Positions 20,092-29,407 of a stretch of 64,000 nucleotides of DNA are shown piece by piece. The notes under the pieces were generated by a model, which was given only the letters and a program-made list of their open reading frames with translations, was not told where the DNA came from and did not search any database. The DNA comes from Sulfuricella sp. T08 (GTDB taxonomy: Bacteria > Pseudomonadota > Gammaproteobacteria > Burkholderiales > Sulfuricellaceae). The position numbers were made by a program, and so were the translations under genes. Positions within the stretch are counted from its first letter, which is position 1. Every line of letters begins with the position of its first letter. The stretch covers positions 1 through 64,000 of the forward strand of contig NZ_DF967527.1 of NCBI RefSeq assembly GCF_000971475.1. Direction: 5' to 3'.

Positions 20092-20811
20092 CTACTGCAC
20101 GCCGCGCTGGAAACGATATCCCTTGTAGCTGAATATCAGGCCATCCTTGGTGATTTGCTCCAGCCTGAGGCCGGGCGTCAGAGATTCGCCTTCCCGCAGC
20201 ATCCGGTCATTGATGCTGACGAGACGGTCCTTGGGTTTGCTCGAATAGGCATGGAGCGGAATTGTCATGGCCGGAATTTCCTGCTGGACCTGAAGAGGCA
20301 GTTCGGCCAGGGGTAGCACTTTCGGTTCCCGCGTAGTGTCGGCAGGGCCGGCGGGCTTTTCCGGCATGGGTGACGGGGCATAAGCAACTATTCTGGGCGG
20401 CGCGCTGTGTGTCTCTGCCTTGGCGGGTGCTGGCATGTCCGGTTTCATGGCGGCAACCATGGGAGCAGGTTGCACGGTTGGCGCTGAATCCGGCGCCGGT
20501 AATTCCTGCGCCGTCTTTCTGGCCATTTCAGGCGGATCGGGGAGGAATGCCGGGGTGGTCTGGTGTGAGACTGGCATGGGTGATTTCGCGGCGAGGGGTT
20601 CTGTCGCGGGAGCCGGTTGTTCCGCCTGCCACGGGCGCAGCCAGCCGATCAGGATGCCGGCGGAGAGCAGGACAGCTGCAAGCAGGCCGTAATACAAAAA
20701 CACGGGTTGTTTTGGCGCGGCCAACGGTGTCTGTGCTGGCGGCAATGTCGGCGTTGTGCCGCGCTGGCGCAGCTGATCGGATTTTTTGAGCGCTTCCAGG
20801 ATATACGACAT
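20092..20811 (-). CDS. gspB: GspB/ExeB-like general secretion protein
   Basis: A 239-residue protein with the family start MSYILEALKKSDQLRQRG, one transmembrane helix near residues 37-58 (VFLYYGLLAAVLLSAGILIG), a long proline/alanine-rich periplasmic linker, and the C-terminal GspB domain (ISINDRMLREGE-type segment, here LVSINDRMLREGESLTPGLR). It partners GspA/ExeA in placing the type II secretin through the cell wall. It begins 2 bp after gspA. The rest of the type II system is not in this window. Confidence 0.88.
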   Translation of the reverse strand: MSYILEALKKSDQLRQRGTTPTLPPAQTPLAAPKQPVFLYYGLLAAVLLSAGILIGWLRPWQAEQPAPATEPLAAKSPMPVSHQTTPAFLPDPPEMARKTAQELPAPDSAPTVQPAPMVAAMKPDMPAPAKAETHSAPPRIVAYAPSPMPEKPAGPADTTREPKVLPLAELPLQVQQEIPAMTIPLHAYSSKPKDRLVSINDRMLREGESLTPGLRLEQITKDGLIFSYKGYRFQRGVQ

Positions 20812-20813
20812 GC

Positions 20814-22439
20814 CTATTTTCCTATTTCCACTGGCGCGTGGGATAGCTTCGGCGCCGTTCGATCCGCCACACCGCTCAGGCGCATCAGGGTCTGGGATCC
20901 GACGGCACCGTCAGGGGTGAGTCCCTGAATGAGTTGGAACTGTTTGACCTGACTCACCATGGCCTCATCGAAAACCGGGTCTGCGGTGGTTTCCGCCGCC
21001 TTACCCTGGACTTGCGCGAGTTGCTTGCCCAGCCATTCCACATCCGGCCCGCGCTCCCCCTGCCGGATGTTCTTGCGTGCAACCGGTGGCAGGCGCCACA
21101 GCAAGGTGTAGTGCCCCGACCATTGTGCCGCAAGGGCGTCAATGGCGACTGTTCTGGTTGCGGTGCCGATGGTGAAGGTGGCGGATTTGTCATCAAGTTG
21201 AGTCAGGGCTGCATGGAATTCCTGGCCCTGGTTGTCACGCAAGTGCAGAACCGCAGGCCGGTCCAGTTGGCGCAGTTCGTCCAGCCCGCCGCGCGTGGTG
21301 CGGCAGCGTAAACCCATGCCTTCAGCCTGCCGGCACGCGTCCTCCCCTTGATAGTCCGTTCCCCATGCCCGGAACAGCGCAGCGTAAGCCAATGCCTTGC
21401 TGCGCGAGAGCGGCTCCGCTGCCGGCCATTCCAGAGTAACCGGCAATGCCGTTACTTGCTTGGCGGATTCGATTTTATCTTTGGCGTTGACGGCCTCTGC
21501 TTGATTCGCGGCTTTGGTCTGTCCTGCGGGTTTCTCAGTGGGCTGGTACAGCGTTGCCGCCAGTGCAACGCCGGCCAGCAAAGCCAAACCTGCCAGGAGG
21601 GGGCGCATCATGATGCGGCGTTGCGAAGTCGGCTGGTGGAGCACCTCACGCGCCGCTTGCGCAAGGGTCGCATGATCGACGCGCTCCTTGCCTTGTACGT
21701 AGGCACCGAGCAGTGACCGGTCGCAGAGTACGTTGACGATCCGGGGAATGCCGCCGCTCAGGCGATACAGTTTACCCATCAGCGCAGCCGGGAACAGCTG
21801 GCGCTGGGTGCCGGAAACCTCAAGGCGATGCCGTACATAGGCAGCGACTTCCTGCTTGGTCAGCGGCCCCAGGTGATAGCGCGCGATAATCCGTTGCGCG
21901 AGCTGCCGCAGTTCCGGCTGTGCCAGCATCGTTGCCAGCTCGGGCTGACCCAGCAGGATGATCTGCAACAGTTTGCGCTGGTTGGTTTCCAGGTTGGTGA
22001 GCAGCCGCATCTGCTCTAGTACTTCGGCGGAGAGGTTTTGCGCCTCGTCGATGATCAGTACCGTGTGCCTGCCCCTGGCATGGGCGTCGAGCAGGTAGGC
22101 GTTGATGCAATCGACGAACACCTTGATGCTGGTGTTGCCGGACGGGCAGGCGATGCCGAATTCTGCGCAGATGGTCGAGAGCAGCTCTGCTACCGTCAGC
22201 TTGGGATTGAATATATAGGCGACATCACAGGATTCTGGAATTTGTTCGAGCAGGCAGCGGCATACCGTGGTCTTGCCGGCACCCACCTCGCCCGTGAGCA
22301 ATACAAACCCGCCGCCGCCATTCACGCCATAGAGCAGATGCGCGAGCGCTTCCTGGTGGCGCTGGCTCATGTAGAGATAACGCGGGTCCGGCGCGATGGA
22401 GAATGGCGCTTCGGAGAGGTTAAAGTAACTTTGGTACAT
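20814..22439 (-). CDS. gspA: GspA/ExeA-like AAA ATPase with peptidoglycan-binding domain
   Basis: A 541-residue inner-membrane ATPase. The start MYQSYFNLSEAPFSIAPDPR is typical of ExeA. Walker A is TGEVGAGKTT and Walker B VLIIDEAQNLS. A transmembrane helix follows near residue 277 (MMRPLLAGLALLAGVALAA), then a periplasmic part with a C39-like region and a C-terminal peptidoglycan-binding domain (QGERGPDVEWL...DGAVGSQTLMRL). With GspB it remodels the cell wall for type II secretin assembly in relatives. It could alternatively serve another envelope machine, because no secretin gene is nearby. Confidence 0.92.
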   Translation of the reverse strand: MYQSYFNLSEAPFSIAPDPRYLYMSQRHQEALAHLLYGVNGGGGFVLLTGEVGAGKTTVCRCLLEQIPESCDVAYIFNPKLTVAELLSTICAEFGIACPSGNTSIKVFVDCINAYLLDAHARGRHTVLIIDEAQNLSAEVLEQMRLLTNLETNQRKLLQIILLGQPELATMLAQPELRQLAQRIIARYHLGPLTKQEVAAYVRHRLEVSGTQRQLFPAALMGKLYRLSGGIPRIVNVLCDRSLLGAYVQGKERVDHATLAQAAREVLHQPTSQRRIMMRPLLAGLALLAGVALAATLYQPTEKPAGQTKAANQAEAVNAKDKIESAKQVTALPVTLEWPAAEPLSRSKALAYAALFRAWGTDYQGEDACRQAEGMGLRCRTTRGGLDELRQLDRPAVLHLRDNQGQEFHAALTQLDDKSATFTIGTATRTVAIDALAAQWSGHYTLLWRLPPVARKNIRQGERGPDVEWLGKQLAQVQGKAAETTADPVFDEAMVSQVKQFQLIQGLTPDGAVGSQTLMRLSGVADRTAPKLSHAPVEIGK

Positions 22440-22488
22440 GGGCGGTCTGGGAGTGGAGATATCGCGCCATTATAGCGGCAAGTTACGA

Positions 22489-22872
22489 TTATGGATCAAT
22501 GTCATGCTGCCGTGGGCGGACAAGCCGGAAGGTGGCCAGAACGGCCAGGGCGAACAGCACATACGCCAGCGTGAATGCCCATTCCGGCAGGTCGTAGAAG
22601 ATCAGTCGACCGACCCAGTGCTGCATGAAGCTGGCTCCGTCCGAACCGGTCTTGCGCAAAAAATCTTCCCACACGGTCAGCGGGCAGGCCATGCCGACGA
22701 GGGATTCAGTCATTACGAAGAGGATGGCGGCAAGATGCGCCAGGCGGAAGCGGATGTCGCGCACCCAGGCCCAGCCGAGTGCGGCACCGGTCCAGATGGC
22801 GAGCAATCCGCCCACCACGAACAGTACGAACAGAAAGTGGACGATCAGGACTGCGTCGGCCAGTAGTGCCAT
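22489..22872 (-). CDS. DUF2784-family membrane protein
   Basis: A 127-residue protein with about four transmembrane helices. The DUF2784 pattern is visible: ADAVLIVHFLFVLFVVGG, then CPLTVWEDFLR, and HWVGRLIFYDLPEWAF. The function of the family is unknown. I start it at ATG 22872 (MALLADAVL), which gives a 7-bp gap to the upstream gene and avoids an N-terminal extension that would overlap that gene. It is the second gene of a pair with the SpoIIAA-like gene. Confidence 0.85.
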   Translation of the reverse strand: MALLADAVLIVHFLFVLFVVGGLLAIWTGAALGWAWVRDIRFRLAHLAAILFVMTESLVGMACPLTVWEDFLRKTGSDGASFMQHWVGRLIFYDLPEWAFTLAYVLFALAVLATFRLVRPRQHDIDP

Positions 22873-22879
22873 AAGTAAA

Positions 22880-23227
22880 TTAAGCGGCAGCAACCCAATC
22901 GCTGGCCAGATTGTAGTCCTCGAACACCTGGGTTTCGGCATAAGTGAACAGGCCGGTCAGCCAGGCACTCCAGGCGATCCATTTGTTATCGGTGACCACA
23001 GCGATTTTCCACAGGTCGAAGCGGTGTTCGCGGGCAAACTTGATTTCTTCCCAGGCAACATCCACGGTGAGTTTGGCCATGTCGCGCAGATCGAACAGCA
23101 GGTTGACCCGACCCTCGAACTTGATCTTGTACATGACGGCGTCTTCAAGTTCCTTGAAGTCGGCGAGGGTGAACTGACCCAGCACGGCGACGTTGACGAG
23201 GTGGCTTCGGAGTTCGATGGTGATCAT
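22880..23227 (-). CDS. SpoIIAA-like (STAS-related) protein
   Basis: A 115-residue cytoplasmic protein resembling the SpoIIAA-like family, in the CRAL-TRIO/STAS fold group. The strands and helices run NVAVLGQFTLADFKELED, VNLLFDLRDMAKLTV, and KIAVVTDNKWIAW. Relatives lack a clear enzymatic role and may bind lipids or proteins. It is cotranscribed with the DUF2784 gene. Confidence 0.8.
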   Translation of the reverse strand: MITIELRSHLVNVAVLGQFTLADFKELEDAVMYKIKFEGRVNLLFDLRDMAKLTVDVAWEEIKFAREHRFDLWKIAVVTDNKWIAWSAWLTGLFTYAETQVFEDYNLASDWVAAA

Positions 23228-23273
23228 AGCTTACCCCTTATAGTGGTAATGTTTATTCACTATAGCAAATCAT

Positions 23274-24140
23274 CTATGCAGCAGGGAGGCGGGGCGCTAC
23301 GCGGGAAGCGAGAACGCCGCTCAGGATGATCAGGGCTATCCCCAGCCAGCTAGTCAGGGACAGGATTTCCTGCCACAGCAGGATGCCCCACAGGCTGGCG
23401 AAGATGACCGTGCTGTAGGCCAGGCTGCCGACTACCAGTGTGTTGCCCTCGCGGTAGGCGCGGGTCATCGCGAGTTGTGCCAGGGTGGCGGTGGTGCCGA
23501 GGCCGAGCAGGAGCAGGAACTTTTGCGGTGAAACGGGGTGAAAGGCGTGAACTCCCATCCAGATGCCGCCGCCGAAGGTGCAGATCAGGGTGAAATAGAA
23601 CACGATCCGCCATTCCGGTTCGCCCATCTGACCCAGATGCTTGACGTTGAGATAGGCGATGGCGGCAAAAAAGCCGGAGGCCAGCCCCATCAGTCCTGCG
23701 AGCAGTTGTTCCTGGTGCAGGGTGGGCCGCAGCAGCAGCACCACGCCGGCAAAGCCAAGCAGGATGGCCAGCAATAGCGGCAAGTGCGGGCGTTCTTTCA
23801 GGATCAGCACGCTGAGAAAGGCAAGGAACAGCGGCGCGGTATAGTTGAGCGTCACCGCAGTGGCCAGCGGTAGCCGGGTGATGGCATAAAAAAACAGCAT
23901 CAGCGCAGCGAAGCCGGACAGCCCGCGCCACAGGTGCGCTTTCCAGTGAGGCGTGGCAAAGCTCATGCCCTGGATTCTGATGATCAGAAAAATGATCAGC
24001 AAGCCGAACAGGGAGCGGTAGAACACCAGTTCGGCGCTGGAAAAAAACTCCGCACCAATCTTGACGAATACCCCCATGCAGCCGAACAGGACGCCAGCCA
24101 CGACCATCCATGCGGATTTTAGTTGTGGAAGTTTGGGCAT
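23274..24140 (-). CDS. EamA/DMT-superfamily transporter
   Basis: A 288-residue inner-membrane protein with ten predicted helices arranged as two EamA repeats, for example AWMVVAGVLFGCMGVFVKIG at the start and the second repeat from LLAGLMGLASGFFAAIAYL. RhaT/RarD-like and S-adenosylmethionine carriers belong to this group, but substrate cannot be read from sequence. It stands alone on the minus strand, divergent from xseB. Confidence 0.9.
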   Translation of the reverse strand: MPKLPQLKSAWMVVAGVLFGCMGVFVKIGAEFFSSAELVFYRSLFGLLIIFLIIRIQGMSFATPHWKAHLWRGLSGFAALMLFFYAITRLPLATAVTLNYTAPLFLAFLSVLILKERPHLPLLLAILLGFAGVVLLLRPTLHQEQLLAGLMGLASGFFAAIAYLNVKHLGQMGEPEWRIVFYFTLICTFGGGIWMGVHAFHPVSPQKFLLLLGLGTTATLAQLAMTRAYREGNTLVVGSLAYSTVIFASLWGILLWQEILSLTSWLGIALIILSGVLASRVAPRLPAA

Positions 24141-24323
24141 GGATTATGTTGTGGCGTTGTTGTGCAATGCATGGTGCGGATAGTTTATCCCGGATTTGCC
24201 TTCAGGCCGGAGGTTAAAGGAGAGAGCCGCTTTCCGCCCATGCGTAGGGGCTGAAAGCCGCGCGGAGATTGACCGGAGACCGCAATATGCGGTATTTTAA
24301 CTCTTTTTAGAGTGCGGCAAGTA

Positions 24324-24623
24324 ATGAGCAAAGCTTCAAAATCACCGACCTTCGAAAGCGCACTCGCCGAGTTGGAAAATATCGTCGCCACCATGGAAGC
24401 GGGCCAGTTGCCGCTTGAGCAGCTTCTGTCGGCCTATAAGCGCGGTGCGGAGCTTCTCCAGTTCTGTCAGCAGGCGTTGCAGGATGCGCAGCAGCAGGTG
24501 CGTATCCTCGAAGCGGGCAGCTTGCAGAATTTCGTCGCTGACACGGATATCCCTCTCCCCAACCCTCTCCCGCAAGCGGGAGAGGGGGCAAACGTGAAGG
24601 GCGCTGGTGTTGACCTTGATTGA
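24324..24623 (+). CDS. xseB: Exodeoxyribonuclease VII small subunit with a repeat-derived tail
   Basis: XseB joins XseA in a nuclease that degrades single-stranded DNA. The core (FESALAELENIVATMEAGQ, LPLEQLLSAYKRGAELL) fills residues 10-70, where the family normally ends near 75-85. From residue 76 the frame runs through a 56-nt dispersed repeat and adds IPLPNPLPQAGEGA to a 99-residue product. I start it at ATG 24324 (MSKASKSPTFE). It overlaps ispA by 17 bp in the usual xseB-ispA-dxs operon. Confidence 0.93.
   Translation: MSKASKSPTFESALAELENIVATMEAGQLPLEQLLSAYKRGAELLQFCQQALQDAQQQVRILEAGSLQNFVADTDIPLPNPLPQAGEGANVKGAGVDLD
24550..24605 (+). repeat. 56-nt dispersed repeat inside the xseB coding sequence
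   Basis: It is nearly identical, in inverted orientation, to 9921-9976 between secD and secF, including the GCAAACGT...GGCGCT flank. A hairpin CTCCCgcaagcGGGAG is central. The repeat is read in frame in xseB and stops just before the ispA start codon at 24607. Confidence 0.75.
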
Positions 24624-25506
24624 TTTTCAGTCATGGGCTGCGGCCCGGCAACAGCGCATGGAAAACGTGCTGTCCGACGTGCTGCCTCAGCCATCGATTG
24701 CGCCTCAGCGCCTGCATCAGGCGATGCGTTACGCCGTGCTTGGCGGCGGTAAGCGCATTCGGCCTTTGCTGGCCTTCGCTGCCGGTGAGGTGGTCGGTGC
24801 CGGTCCGCCGTGCATCGATGCGGCTGCGGCTGCGGTTGAACTGATCCACGCCTATTCTCTGGTGCACGACGACCTGCCGTGCATGGACGATGACAGCTTG
24901 CGGCGCGGCAAGCCCACCTGTCACCTCGAATATGACGAGGCCACTGCGCTGCTGGTGGGTGATAGCCTGCAAACCCTGGCGTTCCAGCTGCTGGCGGAGC
25001 ATCCATTGGCAGATGCTCCCGCGGTACAGCTGGAAATGCTGAAGATTCTGGCAGTGGCTGCCGGTTCGCGCGGCATGGCCGGCGGTCAGGCGATAGACGG
25101 CGAGAGCGTCGGCAAGACGCTGTCCCTGCCGGAGCTGGAATTCATGCACATCCACAAGACCGGAGCGCTGATCCGAGCCTCGGTGCAACTGGGCGCGTTG
25201 TGTGGCAAGGTCCTTGAAAACAGCGAAATGGAGCATTTGCTGCATTTCGCCAAATGTATCGGGCTGGCCTTTCAGGTGGTGGACGATGTGCTCGACGCCG
25301 AATCCTGCACTGCCACGCTGGGCAAGACGGCCGGCAAGGATGCCGAAGCCAACAAACCGACCTACGTCACGATACTCGGTGCGAATGCGGCGCGTGCCTT
25401 TGCTGCAGATTTGCACCGGGATGCGTTACAGTCGCTTGAAGTATTTGGTGCACGGGCGGAAAGATTACGCCAGATCGCCGATTTCATCGTCAAGCGTCAA
25501 TTTTGA
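24607..25506 (+). CDS. ispA: Farnesyl diphosphate synthase (geranyltranstransferase)
   Basis: IspA condenses isopentenyl diphosphate with dimethylallyl and geranyl diphosphates to give farnesyl diphosphate for ubiquinone, undecaprenol and others. The 299-residue protein has the first aspartate-rich motif HDDLPCMDDD and the second, VVDDVLDAE, plus GGGKRIRPLL. The start is GTG 24607, which matches homologues and overlaps xseB by 17 bp. dxs, which supplies the same pathway, follows after a hairpin repeat. Confidence 0.96.
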   Translation: MLTLIDFQSWAAARQQRMENVLSDVLPQPSIAPQRLHQAMRYAVLGGGKRIRPLLAFAAGEVVGAGPPCIDAAAAAVELIHAYSLVHDDLPCMDDDSLRRGKPTCHLEYDEATALLVGDSLQTLAFQLLAEHPLADAPAVQLEMLKILAVAAGSRGMAGGQAIDGESVGKTLSLPELEFMHIHKTGALIRASVQLGALCGKVLENSEMEHLLHFAKCIGLAFQVVDDVLDAESCTATLGKTAGKDAEANKPTYVTILGANAARAFAADLHRDALQSLEVFGARAERLRQIADFIVKRQF

Positions 25507-25523
25507 ACAGGTTTTAAGTTATT

Positions 25524-25600
25524 TACCGCGGAGTGCGCGGAGGTCGCAGAGGAAAGTCATTTAAGCTTTCACTTCCGCATCCTCCGTGCCCTGCGCGGTT
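25524..25600. repeat. Intergenic hairpin repeat, copy 1 (ispA-dxs)
   Basis: The left part, ACCGCGGAGTGCGCGGAGG, and the right part, CCTCCGTGCCCTGCGCGGT, form a long imperfect inverted repeat. It belongs to the same family as the units at 32539, 33463, 34774 and 47604, and is the most diverged of them. Confidence 0.65.
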
Positions 25601-25611
25601 GAAGGATTTTT

Positions 25612-27477
25612 GTGCCAGGTAAGTACTCCCTTCTCGAAGCCATCAACGACCCCGCAGAGTTGCGCGCCCTCGAGCGCAAGCAACTGCCTCAACTTGCCGA
25701 GGAGCTGCGCACCTTTCTGATCGAAAGCGTGAGCAAGTCCGGTGGCCACCTGGCCTCCAATCTGGGCGCGGTGGAACTGACCATCGCTCTGCATTACGTG
25801 TTCAACACGCCGGACGACCGGCTGGTGTGGGATGTCGGCCATCAGACTTATTCACACAAGATTCTGACCGGGCGGCGCGAAGCCATGGCCACCCTGCGCC
25901 AGCTCGGTGGCATCGCCGGTTTTCCCAAGCGCGCCGAGAGCGAATACGACGCTTTCGGTACCGGCCATTCCAGCACCTCGATCAGTGCCGCACTCGGCAT
26001 GGCGGTTGCGGCTCAGGCGGAAGGCAGCGACCGGCGCGCGGTGGCGATCATCGGCGACGGCGCGATGACCGGGGGTATGGCGTTCGAGGCACTCAACAAT
26101 GCCGGGGCGATGGACGCCAATCTTCTGGTGGTGCTGAATGACAACGATATGTCGATCTCGGAAAACGTCGGCGCGCTCAACAACTATCTCGCCAAACTGA
26201 TGTCGGGGCGCTTTTATTCCGCAATGCGCAAGGGCGGCGAGAAGGTGCTGGGGGCTGTACCGCCGATTCTGGAACTGGCCAAGCGCGCCGAAGAGCACAT
26301 GAAGGGCATGGTCATTCCCGGCACCCTGTTCGAGGAGTTCGGCTTCAACTACATCGGCCCGATCGATGGTCACGACCTTGACGTGCTGGTGACCACGCTG
26401 AACAACTTGAAACATCTCCAGGGGCCACAGTTGCTGCACATCGCCACGCAAAAGGGAAAGGGCTACAAGCTGGCAGAAGAGGATCCCTGTCTTTACCACG
26501 GAGTGGCCAAATTCAACCCCGAGGATGGGGTAAGGGATGCCAAGGCTGGCGGCAAGGTCACCTACACCCAGGTATTCGGCGACTGGCTGTGCGACATGGC
26601 GGCCCAGGACAAGCGCCTTGTCGGCATTACCCCGGCGATGTGCGAAGGTTCCGGCATGGTGCGCTTCGCCCGGGAATACCCCAAGCGCTATTTCGATGTC
26701 GGCATCGCCGAGCAGCACGCGCTGACTTTTGCCGCCGGCATCGCCTGTGAAGGGATGAAGCCGGTGGTGGCGATCTATTCGACCTTTCTGCAGCGCGCCT
26801 ACGACCAGTTGATCCACGATGTCGCGCTGCAGGGTCTGCCCATCGTGCTGGCGATAGACCGTGCCGGGCTGGTTGGCGCCGACGGGCCGACCCATGCAGG
26901 CAGTTTCGATCTGTCCTTTTTGCGTTGTGTACCTAACCTGCTGGTGATGGCGCCCTCGGACGAGAACGAGTGCCGCCAGATGCTCTACACTGCATTCATG
27001 CACAATGGTCCGTCGGCGGTGCGCTACCCGCGCGGCGGCGGCACGGGTGTAGCCATCCAACAGGAAATGCAGGCACTGCCGATAGGCAAGGGTGAAGTCC
27101 GGCGCGAGGGCGAAAAAGTCGCCATTCTCGCTTTCGGCAGCATGCTTGCGCCCGCACTGGCCGCAGCCGAAGAGCTCAATGCCACGGTCGCCAACATGCG
27201 CTTCGTCAAGCCACTGGACGAGGAACTGACGCTACGCCTGGCGCAAACCCATGACCTGCTCGTTACGGTCGAAGAAAACGCGGTAATGGGCGGTGCCGGC
27301 AGCGCCGTGCTTGAATTTCTGGAGAGTCAGGGCGTGACGGTGCAGGTACTGCAACTCGGTCTGCCCGACCGTTTCGTCGAACATGGCGATCCGGCCAAAT
27401 TGCTGGCGTCCTGCGGTCTGGACCGGGACGGCATCGTCTGCGCGGTGCGAGCCCGGTTAATTACAAGCCCCGAGTAG
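25612..27477 (+). CDS. dxs: 1-deoxy-D-xylulose-5-phosphate synthase
   Basis: Dxs makes the first intermediate of the methylerythritol phosphate pathway from pyruvate and glyceraldehyde 3-phosphate, with thiamine diphosphate. The 621-residue length is normal. Landmarks are the N-terminal [14 protein letters not shown], the thiamine-diphosphate motif [18 protein letters not shown], and the transketolase segments [16 protein letters not shown] and [13 protein letters not shown]. The start GTG 25612 reads [13 protein letters not shown], close to homologue starts. It sits with ispA, as in many Proteobacteria. Confidence 0.97.
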   Translation: MPGKYSLLEAINDPAELRALERKQLPQLAEELRTFLIESVSKSGGHLASNLGAVELTIALHYVFNTPDDRLVWDVGHQTYSHKILTGRREAMATLRQLGGIAGFPKRAESEYDAFGTGHSSTSISAALGMAVAAQAEGSDRRAVAIIGDGAMTGGMAFEALNNAGAMDANLLVVLNDNDMSISENVGALNNYLAKLMSGRFYSAMRKGGEKVLGAVPPILELAKRAEEHMKGMVIPGTLFEEFGFNYIGPIDGHDLDVLVTTLNNLKHLQGPQLLHIATQKGKGYKLAEEDPCLYHGVAKFNPEDGVRDAKAGGKVTYTQVFGDWLCDMAAQDKRLVGITPAMCEGSGMVRFAREYPKRYFDVGIAEQHALTFAAGIACEGMKPVVAIYSTFLQRAYDQLIHDVALQGLPIVLAIDRAGLVGADGPTHAGSFDLSFLRCVPNLLVMAPSDENECRQMLYTAFMHNGPSAVRYPRGGGTGVAIQQEMQALPIGKGEVRREGEKVAILAFGSMLAPALAAAEELNATVANMRFVKPLDEELTLRLAQTHDLLVTVEENAVMGGAGSAVLEFLESQGVTVQVLQLGLPDRFVEHGDPAKLLASCGLDRDGIVCAVRARLITSPE

Positions 27478-27542
27478 CCGAGTAGTTTACTCAACTATTA
27501 TCAAGTGTTATACTTGGTCTAAATCATTTCAAGGAATTAATC

Positions 27543-28385
27543 ATGACCGACTGCAATGCGACTTGCGATGTGAATTCTCCCGTCTGTGACAAAGACGCCA
27601 TTGCCGATGTGCAGAACTACGCGGATTCTCGCCAGATTGCCATCGACAAGGTGGGCATCAAATCCATTCGTCATCCGGTCAGGGTTGCTGACAAGAGCGA
27701 GGGCGTGCAGCACACCATCGCCATGTTCAACATGAACGTTTATCTGCCGCATAACTTCAAGGGCACGCACATGTCGCGCTTCGTTGAGATTCTCAACAGC
27801 GACGCCAATGAGCGCGAGATTTCGGTGGAATCGTTCGAGGCCATGCTGCGCGAGATGGTGCAGCGGCTAGAGGCCGAATCCGGCCACGTCGAGATGAGCT
27901 TTCCCTACTTCATCAACAAGACGGCCCCGGTTTCCGGCGTGCAGAGCCTGCTCGACTATGATGTCACCTTCATCGGCGAGATCGTCAAGGGCAAGTACCA
28001 GCTCACCATGAAAGTGGTGATACCGGTCACCAGCCTGTGCCCGTGCTCGAAAAAGATTTCCGATTACGGTGCCCACAACCAGCGTTCCCACGTCACCGTG
28101 GCGGTGCGTACCAATGAAATGGTGTGGATCGAGGACGTCGTGCGGCTGGTCGAGGATCAGGCTTCATGCGAACTCTACGGCCTGCTCAAGCGGCCGGACG
28201 AAAAGTTCGTTACCGAGCGTGCCTATGACAATCCCAAGTTCGTCGAGGACATGGTGCGTGACGTGGCCGCAGCGCTGAATGCCGACAAGCGTATCGATGC
28301 GTATGTGATTGAGGCCGAGAATTTCGAGTCGATTCACAACCACTCGGCTTATGCGTTGATCGAACGGGACAAAACGGCAAGCTGA
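27543..28385 (+). CDS. folE2: GTP cyclohydrolase I type 2 (FolE2)
   Basis: FolE2 converts GTP to dihydroneopterin triphosphate at the start of folate synthesis, and also queuosine where QueD is present. It is the metal-flexible version used instead of zinc-dependent FolE. The 280-residue protein shows [27 protein letters not shown], and the conserved cysteine region [20 protein letters not shown]. It has its own upstream promoter region after dxs and a ribosome-binding site AAGGAATT. Confidence 0.96.
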   Translation: MTDCNATCDVNSPVCDKDAIADVQNYADSRQIAIDKVGIKSIRHPVRVADKSEGVQHTIAMFNMNVYLPHNFKGTHMSRFVEILNSDANEREISVESFEAMLREMVQRLEAESGHVEMSFPYFINKTAPVSGVQSLLDYDVTFIGEIVKGKYQLTMKVVIPVTSLCPCSKKISDYGAHNQRSHVTVAVRTNEMVWIEDVVRLVEDQASCELYGLLKRPDEKFVTERAYDNPKFVEDMVRDVAAALNADKRIDAYVIEAENFESIHNHSAYALIERDKTAS

Positions 28386-28466
28386 GCAAAAAAACAGGGT
28401 GCGCACCATGCACTGTCTGGTGCGTGGGTCGCGCCCTACGTATCCTCTTCACTCTCTTCCAATGGC

Positions 28467-29333
28467 ATGGCGAAATCTCCCTATATTGCTGACGCGAACC
28501 CCGCCAACTTCCGTACCCTGGTGCTGGAAAATTCGGAAAAAGGCCCGGTACTGGTGTATTTCTGGTCGCCCCGAGCAGGGCCATGCATGGTGCTGATGCC
28601 CAGGCTGGTTCAGCTTGCGCATGAATATGCCGGAAAATTTCTGCTGGTCCTGCTGGATACCGATCAGCACGGCAGGATGGCCAGGGAAGAGTACGGCGTC
28701 ACCAGCGTGCCGACGGTCAAGTTTTTTCGGCAGGGGCAGGTGGCCCATACCATCCATGGCGCAGAATCCGATGCCGAATTCCGTCGCGCCATCGACAAGT
28801 TCGTTGCGCGGCCAAGCGGGGCGTCCCAAGTTGTATTGAGCGCTTTTCGCCAGCAGGGAAATTTGGAGAATGCCTGCAGCCTGCTGGCCAAGGCCGCTCT
28901 TGATGACCCGGATAATTTCCAGATTCCGGTCGACCTTGCCAAGCTGCTTCTGCTCAAGGGCGATTACGTCCAGGCTGAGCATCTACTGTTAGCACTGCCG
29001 GAAGAGGTGCGAGCCGATGCCGAAATCAGCACCTTGCTGACGCACGCGGGCTTTATTCGTATCGCGCAGGATGCGCCGGATATCGAAACGCTGGAACGGG
29101 ATGTCGCCGCAGAGCCGAATAACAGCCTGGCGCGCTATCAGTTGAGCGCAGTCAAGCTGGTCCAGGATGATTGTGTCGGTGCGATGGACCAGTTGCTGGA
29201 GATCGTACGCCACGACCGGACCTTCCGCGACGATGCTGGCCGTAACGGGCTGATTGCCATTTTCAATATGGTGGGTGGCGAGCACGAACTGGTCGGCCAT
29301 TATCGTGCCTTGCTGACTGAAGCTCTGCGATAA
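28467..29333 (+). CDS. CnoX/YbbN-like thioredoxin-fold co-chaperone
   Basis: A 288-residue protein with an N-terminal thioredoxin domain (residues 10-115) and C-terminal TPR-like helices. The active site reads SPRAGPCMVLMP, where the usual WCGPC is changed so that only the second cysteine remains. CnoX in E. coli likewise lacks disulfide reductase activity and passes clients to GroEL under hypochlorous stress. Conserved Cis-proline context TSVPTVKFF is present. It is not part of an obvious operon. Confidence 0.87.
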   Translation: MAKSPYIADANPANFRTLVLENSEKGPVLVYFWSPRAGPCMVLMPRLVQLAHEYAGKFLLVLLDTDQHGRMAREEYGVTSVPTVKFFRQGQVAHTIHGAESDAEFRRAIDKFVARPSGASQVVLSAFRQQGNLENACSLLAKAALDDPDNFQIPVDLAKLLLLKGDYVQAEHLLLALPEEVRADAEISTLLTHAGFIRIAQDAPDIETLERDVAAEPNNSLARYQLSAVKLVQDDCVGAMDQLLEIVRHDRTFRDDAGRNGLIAIFNMVGGEHELVGHYRALLTEALR

Positions 29334-29407
29334 ATTTGATTCATTATTGAAGGTTTCACAGTTGAATTGCCATTCCAGATAGTGGCAGGGACGCGTCAGT
29401 ATTCCGC

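Noticed and set aside
25852-27060. Minus-strand open frame of 402 codons antisense to dxs
   Set aside because: dxs is unmistakable on the plus strand, and the antisense product is low-complexity.
27478-27542. Riboswitch (THF or similar) ahead of folE2
   Set aside because: The 65 bp between dxs and folE2 are AT-rich with no conserved aptamer core; only a promoter-like region is likely.
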